Below, in pieces: positions 52,778 to 60,819 of a stretch of 64,000 nt of DNA (positions are counted from its first letter, which is position 1; the number at the start of each line of letters is the position of its first letter). Source of the DNA: Coprococcus ammoniilyticus (GTDB lineage Bacteria; Bacillota; Clostridia; Lachnospirales; Lachnospiraceae); assembly GCF_025567345.1 (NCBI RefSeq), contig NZ_JAOQJS010000005.1, positions 1 through 64,000 of the forward strand, read 5' to 3'. The position numbers and the translations under genes were made by a program. The notes below the pieces were generated by a model. It was given only the letters and a program-made list of their open reading frames with translations. It was not told the origin of the DNA and did no database searches.

Positions 52778-54541
52778 TTAGTCCTCCTTTGCTATGGCTG
52801 CTTCCAGTTCCTGATGAAGTGCCTTTATGATCTTGTCATATTCTGCTTCCACATCTTCCGGATGTGTATATTTGAAACGTCCGATCTTCTCACGAACCTC
52901 CATATTCAGAATATTCTTTATAGTTGCACCACGCTTCAAGGCTTCTGATGATTCCTCATAGAATGCCAGCACAAGTTCCATCATGCGGAACTGCTTATCC
53001 AGTGGTGTGTAAGTGTCGATCTCATGAAATGAGTTCTGATGCAGGAAGTCCTCACGGATGGATCTGGCTGCTTCCATCTTCAGACGGTCGCCTGCAGATA
53101 AGGCATCCATACCAACCATCTTAACGATCTCATCCAGCTCTGCTTCTTCCTGTAATAATGTCATAAGCTTCTGACGGTCTTCCATCCAATGCTCGTTGAC
53201 ATTTTCCTCAAACCATTTTCCCATGTTATCTACATACAGCGAATAACTGGTCAGCCAGTTGATCGCCGGGAAATGTCTCTTATAAGCCAGTGCAGAATCC
53301 AGTCCCCAGAATACCTTAACGATACGGAGGGTTGCCTGCGATACCGGCTCTGAAATATCACCACCGGGAGGTGATACGGCTCCGATTACGGATAAGGCTC
53401 CGGTTCTTCCTTCCGAACCAAGTGTCTTAACCATACCGGCACGCTCATAGAACTGTGCCAGACGGCTTCCTAGATATGCAGGATAACCTTCCTCACCGGG
53501 CATCTCCTGTAAACGTCCTGACATTTCTCGAAGTGCTTCTGCCCATCTGGAAGTAGAGTCAGCCATCAGCGCAACGGAATATCCCATATCACGGAAATAT
53601 TCTGCGATCGTAATACCGGTGTAAATAGAAGCCTCTCTGGCTGCAACCGGCATATCCGATGTATTTGCGATCAGAACGGTTCTCTCCATCAGGGAGTATC
53701 CTGTCTTCGGATCCTTCAGTTCCGGAAACTCGTTTAATACGTCTGTCATCTCGTTTCCACGTTCACCACATCCGATGTATACAACGATATCGGCTTCTGC
53801 CCATTTTGCAAGCTGATGCTGGATAACGGTCTTTCCACTACCGAATGGTCCGGGAACTGCTGCTACACCACCCTTTGCGATCGGGAAGAATGCATCGACA
53901 ACTCGCTGTCCTGTGATAAGCGGCATAACCGGCGGAATCTTCTCTGCATAAGGACGACCCTTACGAACCGGCCATTTCTGCATCAGTGTCAGTTCCTTAT
54001 CACCCTTTGCTGTCTCGATCACACATACAGTTTCTTCTACTGTGAAATCTCCGCTCTTGATCTCTTTTACAGTTCCTTCTATACCATATGGAACCATGAT
54101 CTTCTGAGTTACGACAACTGTCTCCTGTACGGTTCCGATCACATCTCCGGTCTCTACCTTGTCCCCTGCCTTAACGCATGGAACAAATGGCCATTTGATA
54201 TCTCTCTTTAATGATGGAACTTCAACGCCTCGCTGCAAATTATTTCCACAGATTTTCATGATATCATCCAGAGGTCTCTGGATACCATCATAGATACTGC
54301 TGATCAGTCCGGGTCCAAGTTCTACGGACAGCGGCATTCCGGTTGACTCTACCGGTGCACCCGGTCCAAGTCCTGATGTCTCTTCGTAAACCTGAACAGA
54401 TGCCTGATCTCCATGCATCTCTATGATCTCGCCGATCAGTCGGCTCTCACTTACTCTGACAACGTCATACATATTCGCGTCACGCATTCCCTCTGCGATA
54501 ACAAGAGGTCCTGCAACTTTTTTTATCTTACCTGTTGCCAC
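52778..54541 (-). CDS. atpA: V/A-type ATPase catalytic subunit A
   Basis: 587 aa. Walker A GPFGSGKT (K237), catalytic-site segment GCGERGNEMTDVL (about 258-270), SRWAEALREMSGRLQEMPGE, and the non-homologous insert that marks V/A-type A subunits (about residues 110-200). The start appears to be GTG at 54541, with GGAGCG rather far upstream. ATP hydrolysis here drives ion pumping; in reverse it would make ATP. Third from the end of the operon. Confidence 0.97.
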   Translation of the reverse strand: MATGKIKKVAGPLVIAEGMRDANMYDVVRVSESRLIGEIIEMHGDQASVQVYEETSGLGPGAPVESTGMPLSVELGPGLISSIYDGIQRPLDDIMKICGNNLQRGVEVPSLKRDIKWPFVPCVKAGDKVETGDVIGTVQETVVVTQKIMVPYGIEGTVKEIKSGDFTVEETVCVIETAKGDKELTLMQKWPVRKGRPYAEKIPPVMPLITGQRVVDAFFPIAKGGVAAVPGPFGSGKTVIQHQLAKWAEADIVVYIGCGERGNEMTDVLNEFPELKDPKTGYSLMERTVLIANTSDMPVAAREASIYTGITIAEYFRDMGYSVALMADSTSRWAEALREMSGRLQEMPGEEGYPAYLGSRLAQFYERAGMVKTLGSEGRTGALSVIGAVSPPGGDISEPVSQATLRIVKVFWGLDSALAYKRHFPAINWLTSYSLYVDNMGKWFEENVNEHWMEDRQKLMTLLQEEAELDEIVKMVGMDALSAGDRLKMEAARSIREDFLHQNSFHEIDTYTPLDKQFRMMELVLAFYEESSEALKRGATIKNILNMEVREKIGRFKYTHPEDVEAEYDKIIKALHQELEAAIAKED

Positions 54542-54562
54542 GTTTTCTGGTCACGCTCCTTC

Positions 54563-54883
54563 CTAGTTTCCACTGAACAGAATGTCCGAACCGACTGCCT
54601 GTTCTACGGATTTCTTTACTCCATTTATACCTGCAGATGTATTACCGGAAACTCCTGGGATCAGGATGATCGCCGGAAGCATCTGCGTCTTATATCTCTC
54701 TATCTCTTTCTTGATCTGCTCTGCCATGCTCTCTGTTACATAGATAACGGCATATCCACTTTCTGCCAGTCTTCTGAGCTGTGTACTGCCCTGTTCTGCA
54801 TCGGATACCGGGAAGGTCTCAAGTCCCAGAGTCGCAAAGCCATAGATGCTGTCATATTCACCTAATACTGCAATTCTATACAT
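54563..54883 (-). CDS. atpF: V/A-type ATPase subunit F
   Basis: 106 aa. A short Rossmann-like fold: YRIAVLGEYDSIYGFATLGL then YAVIYVTESMAEQIKKEIER and ILIPGVSGNTSAG, typical of subunit F, which binds subunit D in the central stalk. Its start overlaps the atpC end by eight bases. Confidence 0.93.
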   Translation of the reverse strand: MYRIAVLGEYDSIYGFATLGLETFPVSDAEQGSTQLRRLAESGYAVIYVTESMAEQIKKEIERYKTQMLPAIILIPGVSGNTSAGINGVKKSVEQAVGSDILFSGN

Positions 54884-55847
54884 ACATTTCCCTTACCCTT
54901 TCCCTGATTGCATCATCCGGCAGATGATTTAACTTTCCGGTCAGGATGATCCTGACTGTCTTGATCTCATTCTGCCTTGCAAGTACATAAGCAACAAGTG
55001 GTCCGATCGTAAATGAATTATATTTCTGCGGCCGGATCGCCTCTATGATCCGGTTATCGCACCAGCGTTCAAATGCGGATGAACTGTCTGATAATGCCGC
55101 AGCTCCACCGGAATACGGTGTTTCTTCCAGATATTTGATCACATCCGGCATACCGGAAAGTGCTGCCCGCATCAGCCGTTCCACATTGAGCGTCTGACAT
55201 TCCTCCATCGCACGTCTCATAAAATCCAGTCCTTTTTCTGTCTTTACAGAACGGACTGCGATCTTGATATTTGCAACTGCCACAACTGTCTCTGCATATT
55301 CTTTTAATAATGCATCTCCATTCTTCTCCGCTGCCGCAAGCATTGCCCGCATGGCTGCCCGGTCAATGATAACATCACACATCTGACCATCTCCGGTATG
55401 CACCAGACACTCATATGCCTCTAATGCGCATTCCCGCATAGATTCCGGCAATGACCGGAAATCTTTATCTTTAATGATCTCGACTAATGCTTCACCCGAA
55501 ACAGATGCATTGTCATAAAATATATTTGCCTGAACTTCTCCGTCTACAACGGTTTTGATCGCTGCCTTCAAATTATGGAAACTATCCTGGATCAACAATA
55601 CGTCAAATACTGTCTGATCGGATACCATCTCCTTGACCAGTGTCCATGTTTTTTCCAGTTCCCTGTTCAAAATGGTCTCTGCATCCTGCACTCCGGCTTC
55701 TGTATCACCCCAGCCTTTTTCACCTAAGAACTGAAGGCAGTCCGCATATGTTTTCTGGGCAATCAACTGCTCAATCACAGCCTGTGAAAACAGGGACATC
55801 TCAAGTGCCCGGATCCTGGCAACAGCATATATATATTTGTCTGCCAT
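54876..55847 (-). CDS. atpC: V/A-type ATPase subunit C (rotor-stalk connector)
   Basis: 323 aa. All-helical, with the family opening YIYAVARIRALEMSLFSQAV, the internal LLIQDSFHNLKAAIKTV and the C-terminal GPLVAYVLARQNEIKTVRII. Subunit C (d-type) couples the membrane rotor ring to the central stalk. The gene lies between atpE and atpF. Confidence 0.93.
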   Translation of the reverse strand: MADKYIYAVARIRALEMSLFSQAVIEQLIAQKTYADCLQFLGEKGWGDTEAGVQDAETILNRELEKTWTLVKEMVSDQTVFDVLLIQDSFHNLKAAIKTVVDGEVQANIFYDNASVSGEALVEIIKDKDFRSLPESMRECALEAYECLVHTGDGQMCDVIIDRAAMRAMLAAAEKNGDALLKEYAETVVAVANIKIAVRSVKTEKGLDFMRRAMEECQTLNVERLMRAALSGMPDVIKYLEETPYSGGAAALSDSSSAFERWCDNRIIEAIRPQKYNSFTIGPLVAYVLARQNEIKTVRIILTGKLNHLPDDAIRERVREMYV

Positions 55848-55860
55848 TTTTCTACCTCCC

Positions 55861-56454
55861 TTATGTGAATAACAGGGAATTTAATTTGTCTGCCATTTCT
55901 TCTTTCTGCGCATGGAACATGGCAGCTAATGAACAATTCTCCTCGATACCGCCATAGATCAGGATAAATCCTCCGTCTATATCACTGGCTTTATCTGCGA
56001 GCGTCAAATCTCCTCCATGTGCTTTTGCTATCTCTGATACCCGTTTTGCAAATCCTGCCGGAAGCCGCTCCATATCTTTGGCTGAGAAGCTGATCTGTCC
56101 ACTCTTCGGCTGTACTGCATTTCCGATCATACGCTCCATCATATGGAAATATCTGTCAACTTCCATATCGATCATTCCGTTATAGGCTTTACCTATCACT
56201 TCATTGATGATCTCCTGCTTTGCCTTTAAGACTGTCTGGCGTTTCTTCAGGTCAGCAGAGGATTTTGCCCTTGCCATTCCGTCCGCTTTTACATGGCTGA
56301 CCTTTTCAGCCGAACCCGCCTTGATCTTATCTGCTTCCACCTTTGCATCTTCTATAATCTGATCTGCCTTTTTCTGTGCATCTTCAAGGATCATATCGGA
56401 TTGAGTGTTTGCTTCTTCCAGAATCTGTTCAACGATCTTCTCTAATCCTGTCAT
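55861..56454 (-). CDS. atpE: V/A-type ATPase subunit E (peripheral stalk)
   Basis: 197 aa. A long N-terminal coiled coil (QILEEANTQSDMILEDAQKK; ADQIIEDAKVEADKIKAGSA), then a globular C-terminal domain with GGFILIYGGIEENCSL. With the H/G-type subunit it forms the peripheral stalk. GGAGG precedes the ATG. Confidence 0.93.
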   Translation of the reverse strand: MTGLEKIVEQILEEANTQSDMILEDAQKKADQIIEDAKVEADKIKAGSAEKVSHVKADGMARAKSSADLKKRQTVLKAKQEIINEVIGKAYNGMIDMEVDRYFHMMERMIGNAVQPKSGQISFSAKDMERLPAGFAKRVSEIAKAHGGDLTLADKASDIDGGFILIYGGIEENCSLAAMFHAQKEEMADKLNSLLFT

Positions 56455-56505
56455 ACAAATCCTCCTGTACTACTTGTTCAATCATGTTTCAAATCTGTGC
56501 CTGTT

Positions 56506-56979
56506 TTATACCGGTACACCGTTAATTGCAAGAATTGATACGAGCAGAGCAAGGATCGCATATGTCTCTACCATTGCAGGGAAAAGCATTGCTTTACCGA
56601 ACTGATCCGGCTTCTTTGCTACGATACCAACTGCTGATACAGCGGTTTTGCCCTGATGCATAGCGGATACAAGGCCAACTAATGCGATTGGAAGACATGC
56701 TGCAAGGATCAGTAATCCGGTCGCTGTTGAAAGTTCTGCAGGAGCACCATTTAAAATACCGATCTTTGATAAAGCGATGAATCCTACCAGCAGTCCATAG
56801 ATACCCTGTGTACCGGGAAGAAGCTGGATGATAAGAACCTTCGCGAATTTGCTTGGATCTTCACTTACTACACCTGATGCAGCCTGACCTGCGATACCTA
56901 CACCGTAAGCAGATCCCATACCTGCCAAAATAACTGCTAATGCAGCTCCTGTTAAAGCTAAAACTGTACCCATTGTCAT
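56506..56979 (-). CDS. atpK: V/A-type ATPase rotor subunit K, sodium-type
   Basis: 157 aa with four transmembrane helices formed from two hairpins, the duplicated 16-kDa rotor type. The ion-site residues of the Na+-pumping Enterococcus hirae NtpK are all present in equivalent segments: LLPGTQG (L54, T57, Q58), MHQGK (Q109) and MVETYAIL (E138). Only the second hairpin has the carboxylate, as expected. The ring is therefore predicted to bind Na+. Start ATG with GGAGG ten bases upstream. Confidence 0.95.
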   Translation of the reverse strand: MTMGTVLALTGAALAVILAGMGSAYGVGIAGQAASGVVSEDPSKFAKVLIIQLLPGTQGIYGLLVGFIALSKIGILNGAPAELSTATGLLILAACLPIALVGLVSAMHQGKTAVSAVGIVAKKPDQFGKAMLFPAMVETYAILALLVSILAINGVPV

Positions 56980-56984
56980 ATTGA

Positions 56985-59033
56985 TTATTCCTCCTTAATT
57001 TCCGGTTTACAGGTTTTCATGCCTGCATTCCCTATATCTACATATTTTGTATTTTCTTTAAATGGATGGAACGCTTCTCCGCCACCCTCATAAAACTTAC
57101 CAAAGAATTCTACATACTGAAGTCGGCATGTATGGACATAAGCACCTAACATATTGATCGCAAGGTTAAATGTATGTCCGATGATGAATACCAGAATGAA
57201 TACGATCGCGCCCAATATTCCATCTCCTACCATACTTCCCATCTGATTGATAACCTGTGCGATAACACCGGTTGCAAGTCCCAGTGCAAGCAGTCTGGAA
57301 TAAGATAACAGATCAGACAGCCAGCCTGTGATATTGTAAATATCATACAAACCAAGTGCCAGTCGGAGCACCGGATTCTTATGACTTCTGCCGGACATCA
57401 CAACGATGATCGCTGCACCTAAGATCGTAATGACATAGCTGAAGGTCTTAAGTCCATCTGAAAAATGGAAGCTTACCTGTGCGATCGATGCAAATAAACT
57501 GGTTGGCATCAGCATCAGTACCAGACCGATGATGAGCAGATACCAGGATATAACATCTGAGAAGAAGCCTACAAAATCTTTCTTCTTTAAACACATATAA
57601 CCTTTTAACGCCAGACCGCCGAACAGATGGATCAATCCAAATAACAGGGAGAAGATCAGCATCTTCATCGGATTGTCAAGCGGTGCAAACCATACCGGTG
57701 CGATCGTGATCTCATGATGGAAGAAGGTTCGTGATACGACTGCTACCACATCTCCAAAATATCCTCCAAACAAGATACCCCATATCAATGTCGATATACC
57801 GCAATATTCAAATAATGTCAGTGACTTCTTCATGCCATCTCCCATCTTCGGGAACTTCCGAAGCAGGATAAAACATGCAAGGAATATAATAAGTCCATAT
57901 GCCGCATCCGATAACATCAATCCGAAAAAGAATACATAGAATAAACTCATCGGTGTCGTCGGATCCATCTCGCCTCTGGCAGGAAGTCCATAGGATTCCA
58001 GGATTCCTTCTGCCGATGCAAATGGCATCTTATTACTTAACTGTACCGGTGCCGGTTCATCCTCAGGTATCTCGCCGGTCTCCACCATCAGCACGAAATT
58101 CTGATTCAGTTCTTCTTTTACCTTTTCCTCATCCCGTTCCAGCACATAACCGGTTATGATAAATGTACTGTTCGACTGAAGCAAGGTTCCAAGCACCTGA
58201 TATTTCTCAGTTCTGATCTTGTAATAATCGGATAAGGTCTTAAGTGCCTGCCTGTTTTCTGCAAATCCGGCAATCTGTTTTTTCAGATCCTCGATCTCAT
58301 CCTCATACCCCTCTATCGTGAGTCGGTATTTCTTGATCTTATTCTCCGGTGTCCGTTTTGAAAAATACGACATCCGGGTAAATCCTTCTGCCCTTAAGGC
58401 TTCCTCCAGTCTTTCCGTCTCTGTTTTCAAACATACCACAAATATACATGTCTGATCTTTATCAGAAGATATCACCGTGATCTCATGAGCTGATAACTCC
58501 GGCTGCCTTTTTGCAACCAGGTCTTCTATCATATTCTCTGTAAGACCAGGTCCTAAGCTTCCCATGATCACATCTGTATGTTCGGTTCCGGTCGTATTGA
58601 TCGGAACATCCATATTGATCCATGGTTTCAGTCCATCGATCGCAAGCTGACATTTTGCAATCTCTGCTTTGCAGTTTCCAATCTTCTTATCCTTTTCCCG
58701 GATCTTCTGCACGATCATATTATAATCATGCCGATTCTCAACAATATCTTTATATACAGAATCGTCTACATCAGCTTTGCCTGCAAGTGCCTGCAGCATC
58801 GATGTCTTTTCCGGTGCATATCTGCCAAGGATCTCTAAAGCTTCGTCGGTATTCTGGACTCGTTTTTCATATTTGGAACGCTGACTGGTTGTGTTGATCT
58901 TCTTAAATACATCCGTCTCATCCCCACCGGCCCGGATCTCCAAAGCTCCCATGGACTGGAGTTTCTCCAATATGGCTTTTCTGTCTTTCTTCATGGCGCA
59001 TATGTCAATCTTTTTTATAGCCAATACCGCCAT
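56985..59033 (-). CDS. atpI: V/A-type ATPase subunit I (membrane stator)
   Basis: 682 aa. The N-terminal half is cytoplasmic and helical (IKKIDICAMKKDRKAILEKL; YEDEIEDLKKQIAGFAENRQ). The C-terminal half has about seven helices, including PMSLFYVFFFGLMLSDAAYG and LSYSRLLALGLATGVIAQVI, whose conserved arginine faces the rotor site, and GAYVHTCRLQYVEFFGKFYE. Forms the ion half-channels with AtpK. Second gene of the operon. Confidence 0.96.
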   Translation of the reverse strand: MAVLAIKKIDICAMKKDRKAILEKLQSMGALEIRAGGDETDVFKKINTTSQRSKYEKRVQNTDEALEILGRYAPEKTSMLQALAGKADVDDSVYKDIVENRHDYNMIVQKIREKDKKIGNCKAEIAKCQLAIDGLKPWINMDVPINTTGTEHTDVIMGSLGPGLTENMIEDLVAKRQPELSAHEITVISSDKDQTCIFVVCLKTETERLEEALRAEGFTRMSYFSKRTPENKIKKYRLTIEGYEDEIEDLKKQIAGFAENRQALKTLSDYYKIRTEKYQVLGTLLQSNSTFIITGYVLERDEEKVKEELNQNFVLMVETGEIPEDEPAPVQLSNKMPFASAEGILESYGLPARGEMDPTTPMSLFYVFFFGLMLSDAAYGLIIFLACFILLRKFPKMGDGMKKSLTLFEYCGISTLIWGILFGGYFGDVVAVVSRTFFHHEITIAPVWFAPLDNPMKMLIFSLLFGLIHLFGGLALKGYMCLKKKDFVGFFSDVISWYLLIIGLVLMLMPTSLFASIAQVSFHFSDGLKTFSYVITILGAAIIVVMSGRSHKNPVLRLALGLYDIYNITGWLSDLLSYSRLLALGLATGVIAQVINQMGSMVGDGILGAIVFILVFIIGHTFNLAINMLGAYVHTCRLQYVEFFGKFYEGGGEAFHPFKENTKYVDIGNAGMKTCKPEIKEE

Positions 59034-59071
59034 AATGATTACCTCCCTTCTGCATCCTGATATTCAAGCAT

Positions 59072-59380
59072 TTACAATAGCTGCTTGATCACAAGCTCTA
59101 CGGCTTCACCCTCTCGCTCGGATGCACGTTTTTTTAAGGAAGCAATCTCGTCGGATGCTTCTTTCAAAGCTTCTTCTGCAAGATCAGTTTCCAGTTTCTT
59201 CTGGTCGACCGCGATAGCCGCCAGATCTGTTTTAGAACCTGCATTTGCATCTACGATCATCGCATTTGCCTTTTCCTTTGCTTCCGCCTGAATTGCTTCT
59301 GCTTTTTTACCGGCTTCTTTTACGATCTCGGCTGCCTCTGCTTCTGCATCTTCTAATGTCTTCATGGCTTCCTGTAGCAT
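59072..59380 (-). CDS. atpH: V/A-type ATPase subunit H/G-type (peripheral stalk)
   Basis: 102 aa from the ATG at 59380 (GGAGGGAG five bases upstream); the longer frame to 59413 is unnecessary. Almost wholly coiled coil: EAMKTLEDAEAEAAEIVKEA, GKKAEAIQAEAKEKANAMIV, ending VELVIKQLL. Matches the small stalk subunit that pairs with subunit E. First gene of the nine-gene operon. Confidence 0.85.
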   Translation of the reverse strand: MLQEAMKTLEDAEAEAAEIVKEAGKKAEAIQAEAKEKANAMIVDANAGSKTDLAAIAVDQKKLETDLAEEALKEASDEIASLKKRASEREGEAVELVIKQLL

Positions 59381-59435
59381 AATTTCTCCCTCCGTAATTA
59401 TTAATCTCGGCATGAAATGCCGCTCTGTTAATATT

Positions 59436-59465
59436 TTATTATGTTAGTGTGCTCTTTTCAAGCAA
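59436..59465 (-). promoter_or_regulatory. Probable promoter of the V/A-ATPase operon
   Basis: Minus strand: -35 TTGCTT (59460-59465), 18-bp spacer, -10 TAATAA (59436-59441), about 55 bases before the atpH start. Suboptimal boxes, so moderate or activated expression. Confidence 0.55.
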
Positions 59466-59530
59466 TATTTATTTTCTTTTATAGATTTTTCATCAAAAGG
59501 TCATGAAATTTTACCGGTTTTTAAGGCATT

Positions 59531-59556
59531 TTTGACAAACAATACAAACTGTCAAA
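59531..59556. promoter_or_regulatory. TTTGACA inverted repeat upstream of the ATPase operon
   Basis: TTTGACA (59531-59537) and TGTCAAA (59550-59556) form a perfect 7-bp inverted repeat with a 12-base spacer, about 65 bases upstream of the proposed -35. A binding site for a dimeric activator or repressor is plausible; each arm also contains a consensus -35 hexamer. Confidence 0.45.
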
Positions 59557-59609
59557 TTTAGTTTAACCATTTTTCACGTCATTTTGCACAATTTTAAGGT
59601 AAAAATACA

Positions 59610-59763
59610 AAGACCGGATGAGGGCATCTATATCTTTATTTCGCAGAACACTCTTGCTCTGTTTTACACGTAGCGGTTCTAAGCTCACTGCTTACGCAGT
59701 TCACTAAGTACCGACGTGTAAAAATGTCTGCTACATAAAATATAGATGCCCTCATCCGGTCTT
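59610..59763. repeat. Stem-enclosed structured element, copy 2 of family II
   Basis: Perfect 24-bp arms (59610-59633 starting AAGACCGGATGAGGGC, and 59740-59763) enclose a core of about 106 bp (59634-59739). The core begins CTTTATTTCGCAG, contains TTTTACACGT/ACGTGTAAAA and ACTGC/GCAGT stems, the islands CGGTTCTAAG and CTAAGTACCG, and ends CTGCTACATAAA. The right arm runs into CTTTTGTATTTTTATT. It is nearly identical in its core to the 59931-60104 element, but the arms are unrelated. Confidence 0.82.
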
Positions 59764-59786
59764 TTGTATTTTTATTCTACCACATT

Positions 59787-59847
59787 ACCAGTATCAACTC
59801 GCCTGTCGGCTCAAACAAGCACTCACATTTGCTGGTATATGCAGTTC
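59787..59847 (+). repeat. CTCGCC/GGCTC-family repeat, copy
   Basis: CCAGTATCAACTCGCCTGTC then GGCTCAAACAAGCACTCACA, TTTGCTGGTATATGCAGTT. This matches the reverse complement of the 21209-21280 core, with compensatory changes in the inner stem (GCC-TGTC-GGC here, GCCC-TTC-GGGC there). Confidence 0.7.
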
Positions 59848-59930
59848 ATATCGAAATCCTCGATAATGTCTTCTGACTGCGGTCTTATTATATGGTTGTT
59901 GTTATTTTACATACATTAAATATCAATGCA

Positions 59931-60104
59931 AAAAACATCATCTATCAGGGCAGGATATATATACCTTTATTTCGCAGAACACTTTCGTTCTGTTTCACAC
60001 GTAACGGTTCTAAGCTCACTGCTTACACAGTTCACTAAGTACCGACGTGTGAAAAGGTCTGCTACATAAAGTATATACATTCCACCCTGATAGATGATGT
60101 TTTT
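59931..60104. repeat. Stem-enclosed structured element, copy 3 of family II
   Basis: Perfect 20-bp arms (59931-59950, AAAAACATCATCTATCAGGG, and 60085-60104) with a further GTATATA-type inner pairing enclose a core (59965-60070) over 90 percent identical to copy 2. Differences inside stems are largely compensatory (TTTCACACGT/ACGTGTGAAA against TTTTACACGT/ACGTGTAAAA). On the minus strand the outer stem is followed by TTTTTTG, so it can terminate rpiB transcription. Confidence 0.82.
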
Positions 60105-60155
60105 CTTACTACTTATAATCTTCTATAAATTACATATTCCTTATCCGCAAATGTT

Positions 60156-60215
60156 CCAGTGCCAACTCGCCTGTCGGCTCAAACAAGCACTCACAATTGC
60201 TGGTATATGCAGTTT
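60156..60215 (+). repeat. CTCGCC/GGCTC-family repeat, copy
   Basis: CCAGTGCCAACTCGCCTGTC then GGCTCAAACAAGCACTCACA, ATTGCTGGTATATGCAGTTT. Near-identical to 59787-59847. Copies of families I and II therefore alternate through the 59.4-60.2 kb gap, which contains no gene. Confidence 0.7.
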
Positions 60216-60228
60216 ATAGTATTTTTCT

Positions 60229-60657
60229 TTACTCTTCAATCATCTTGATTCTTCTGATATGACGTTCGTCATTTGAGAATGGTGTGTCAAGGAAGGTGTC
60301 AACGATCTTGAGTGCCAGTCCCGGTCCGGTTACACGGGCACCCATTGCAAGGATATTTGCATCGTTGTGCTCTCTTGTTGCCTGTGCACTGAAGCAATCA
60401 CCACAGAGTGCTGCACGGATTCCCGGTACTTTATTTGCTGTAATGGAGATTCCAATTCCTGTTCCGCAGATCAGAATTCCTCGCTCACATTCTCCGTCTG
60501 CTACTGCATGTGCAACTTTCTTTGCATATACCGGATAATCAACGGATTCCTCGCTGTAGCATCCGTAATTCTTGTATTCCAGTCCTCTTTCTTCCAGATG
60601 CTTGATCACATCCTGCATTAATCCGTATCCACCGTGGTCACATCCAAGTGCTATCAT
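60229..60657 (-). CDS. rpiB: Ribose-5-phosphate isomerase B
   Basis: 142 aa from the ATG at 60657 (AGGA ten bases upstream); the longer frame to 60762 adds an unrelated basic N-terminus. MIALGCDHGGYGL and the catalytic ILICGTGIGI with C64, plus AQATREHNDANILAMGARVT, are RpiB hallmarks. It interconverts ribose-5-phosphate and ribulose-5-phosphate (or allose analogues) in the cytoplasm. It is followed by two structured repeat elements that appear to act as its terminator. Confidence 0.93.
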   Translation of the reverse strand: MIALGCDHGGYGLMQDVIKHLEERGLEYKNYGCYSEESVDYPVYAKKVAHAVADGECERGILICGTGIGISITANKVPGIRAALCGDCFSAQATREHNDANILAMGARVTGPGLALKIVDTFLDTPFSNDERHIRRIKMIEE

Positions 60658-60694
60658 ATTCTTTGTCCTGCCTTTCTTGTTTTCAAAATCTTTT

Positions 60695-60716
60695 CGGGTG
60701 GTTGTCACCCAACCCG
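60695..60716. terminator. Hairpin between the Sua5-type gene and rpiB
   Basis: CGGGTGGTTGTCACCCAACC then CG forms a stem with one bulge, followed by TTTTTT on the plus strand and AAAAGATTTTG on the minus strand. Weak as a leftward terminator; the two genes may be partly cotranscribed. Confidence 0.4.
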
Positions 60717-60819
60717 TTTTTTCTATGTTAACTTTTTTCATTATATCGTGAGCATAGCTCACTCAATGCATTCCGCAAAATCAGCATCCTTGCGAGCAAA
60801 TAATTTTGCGCTCATTACA

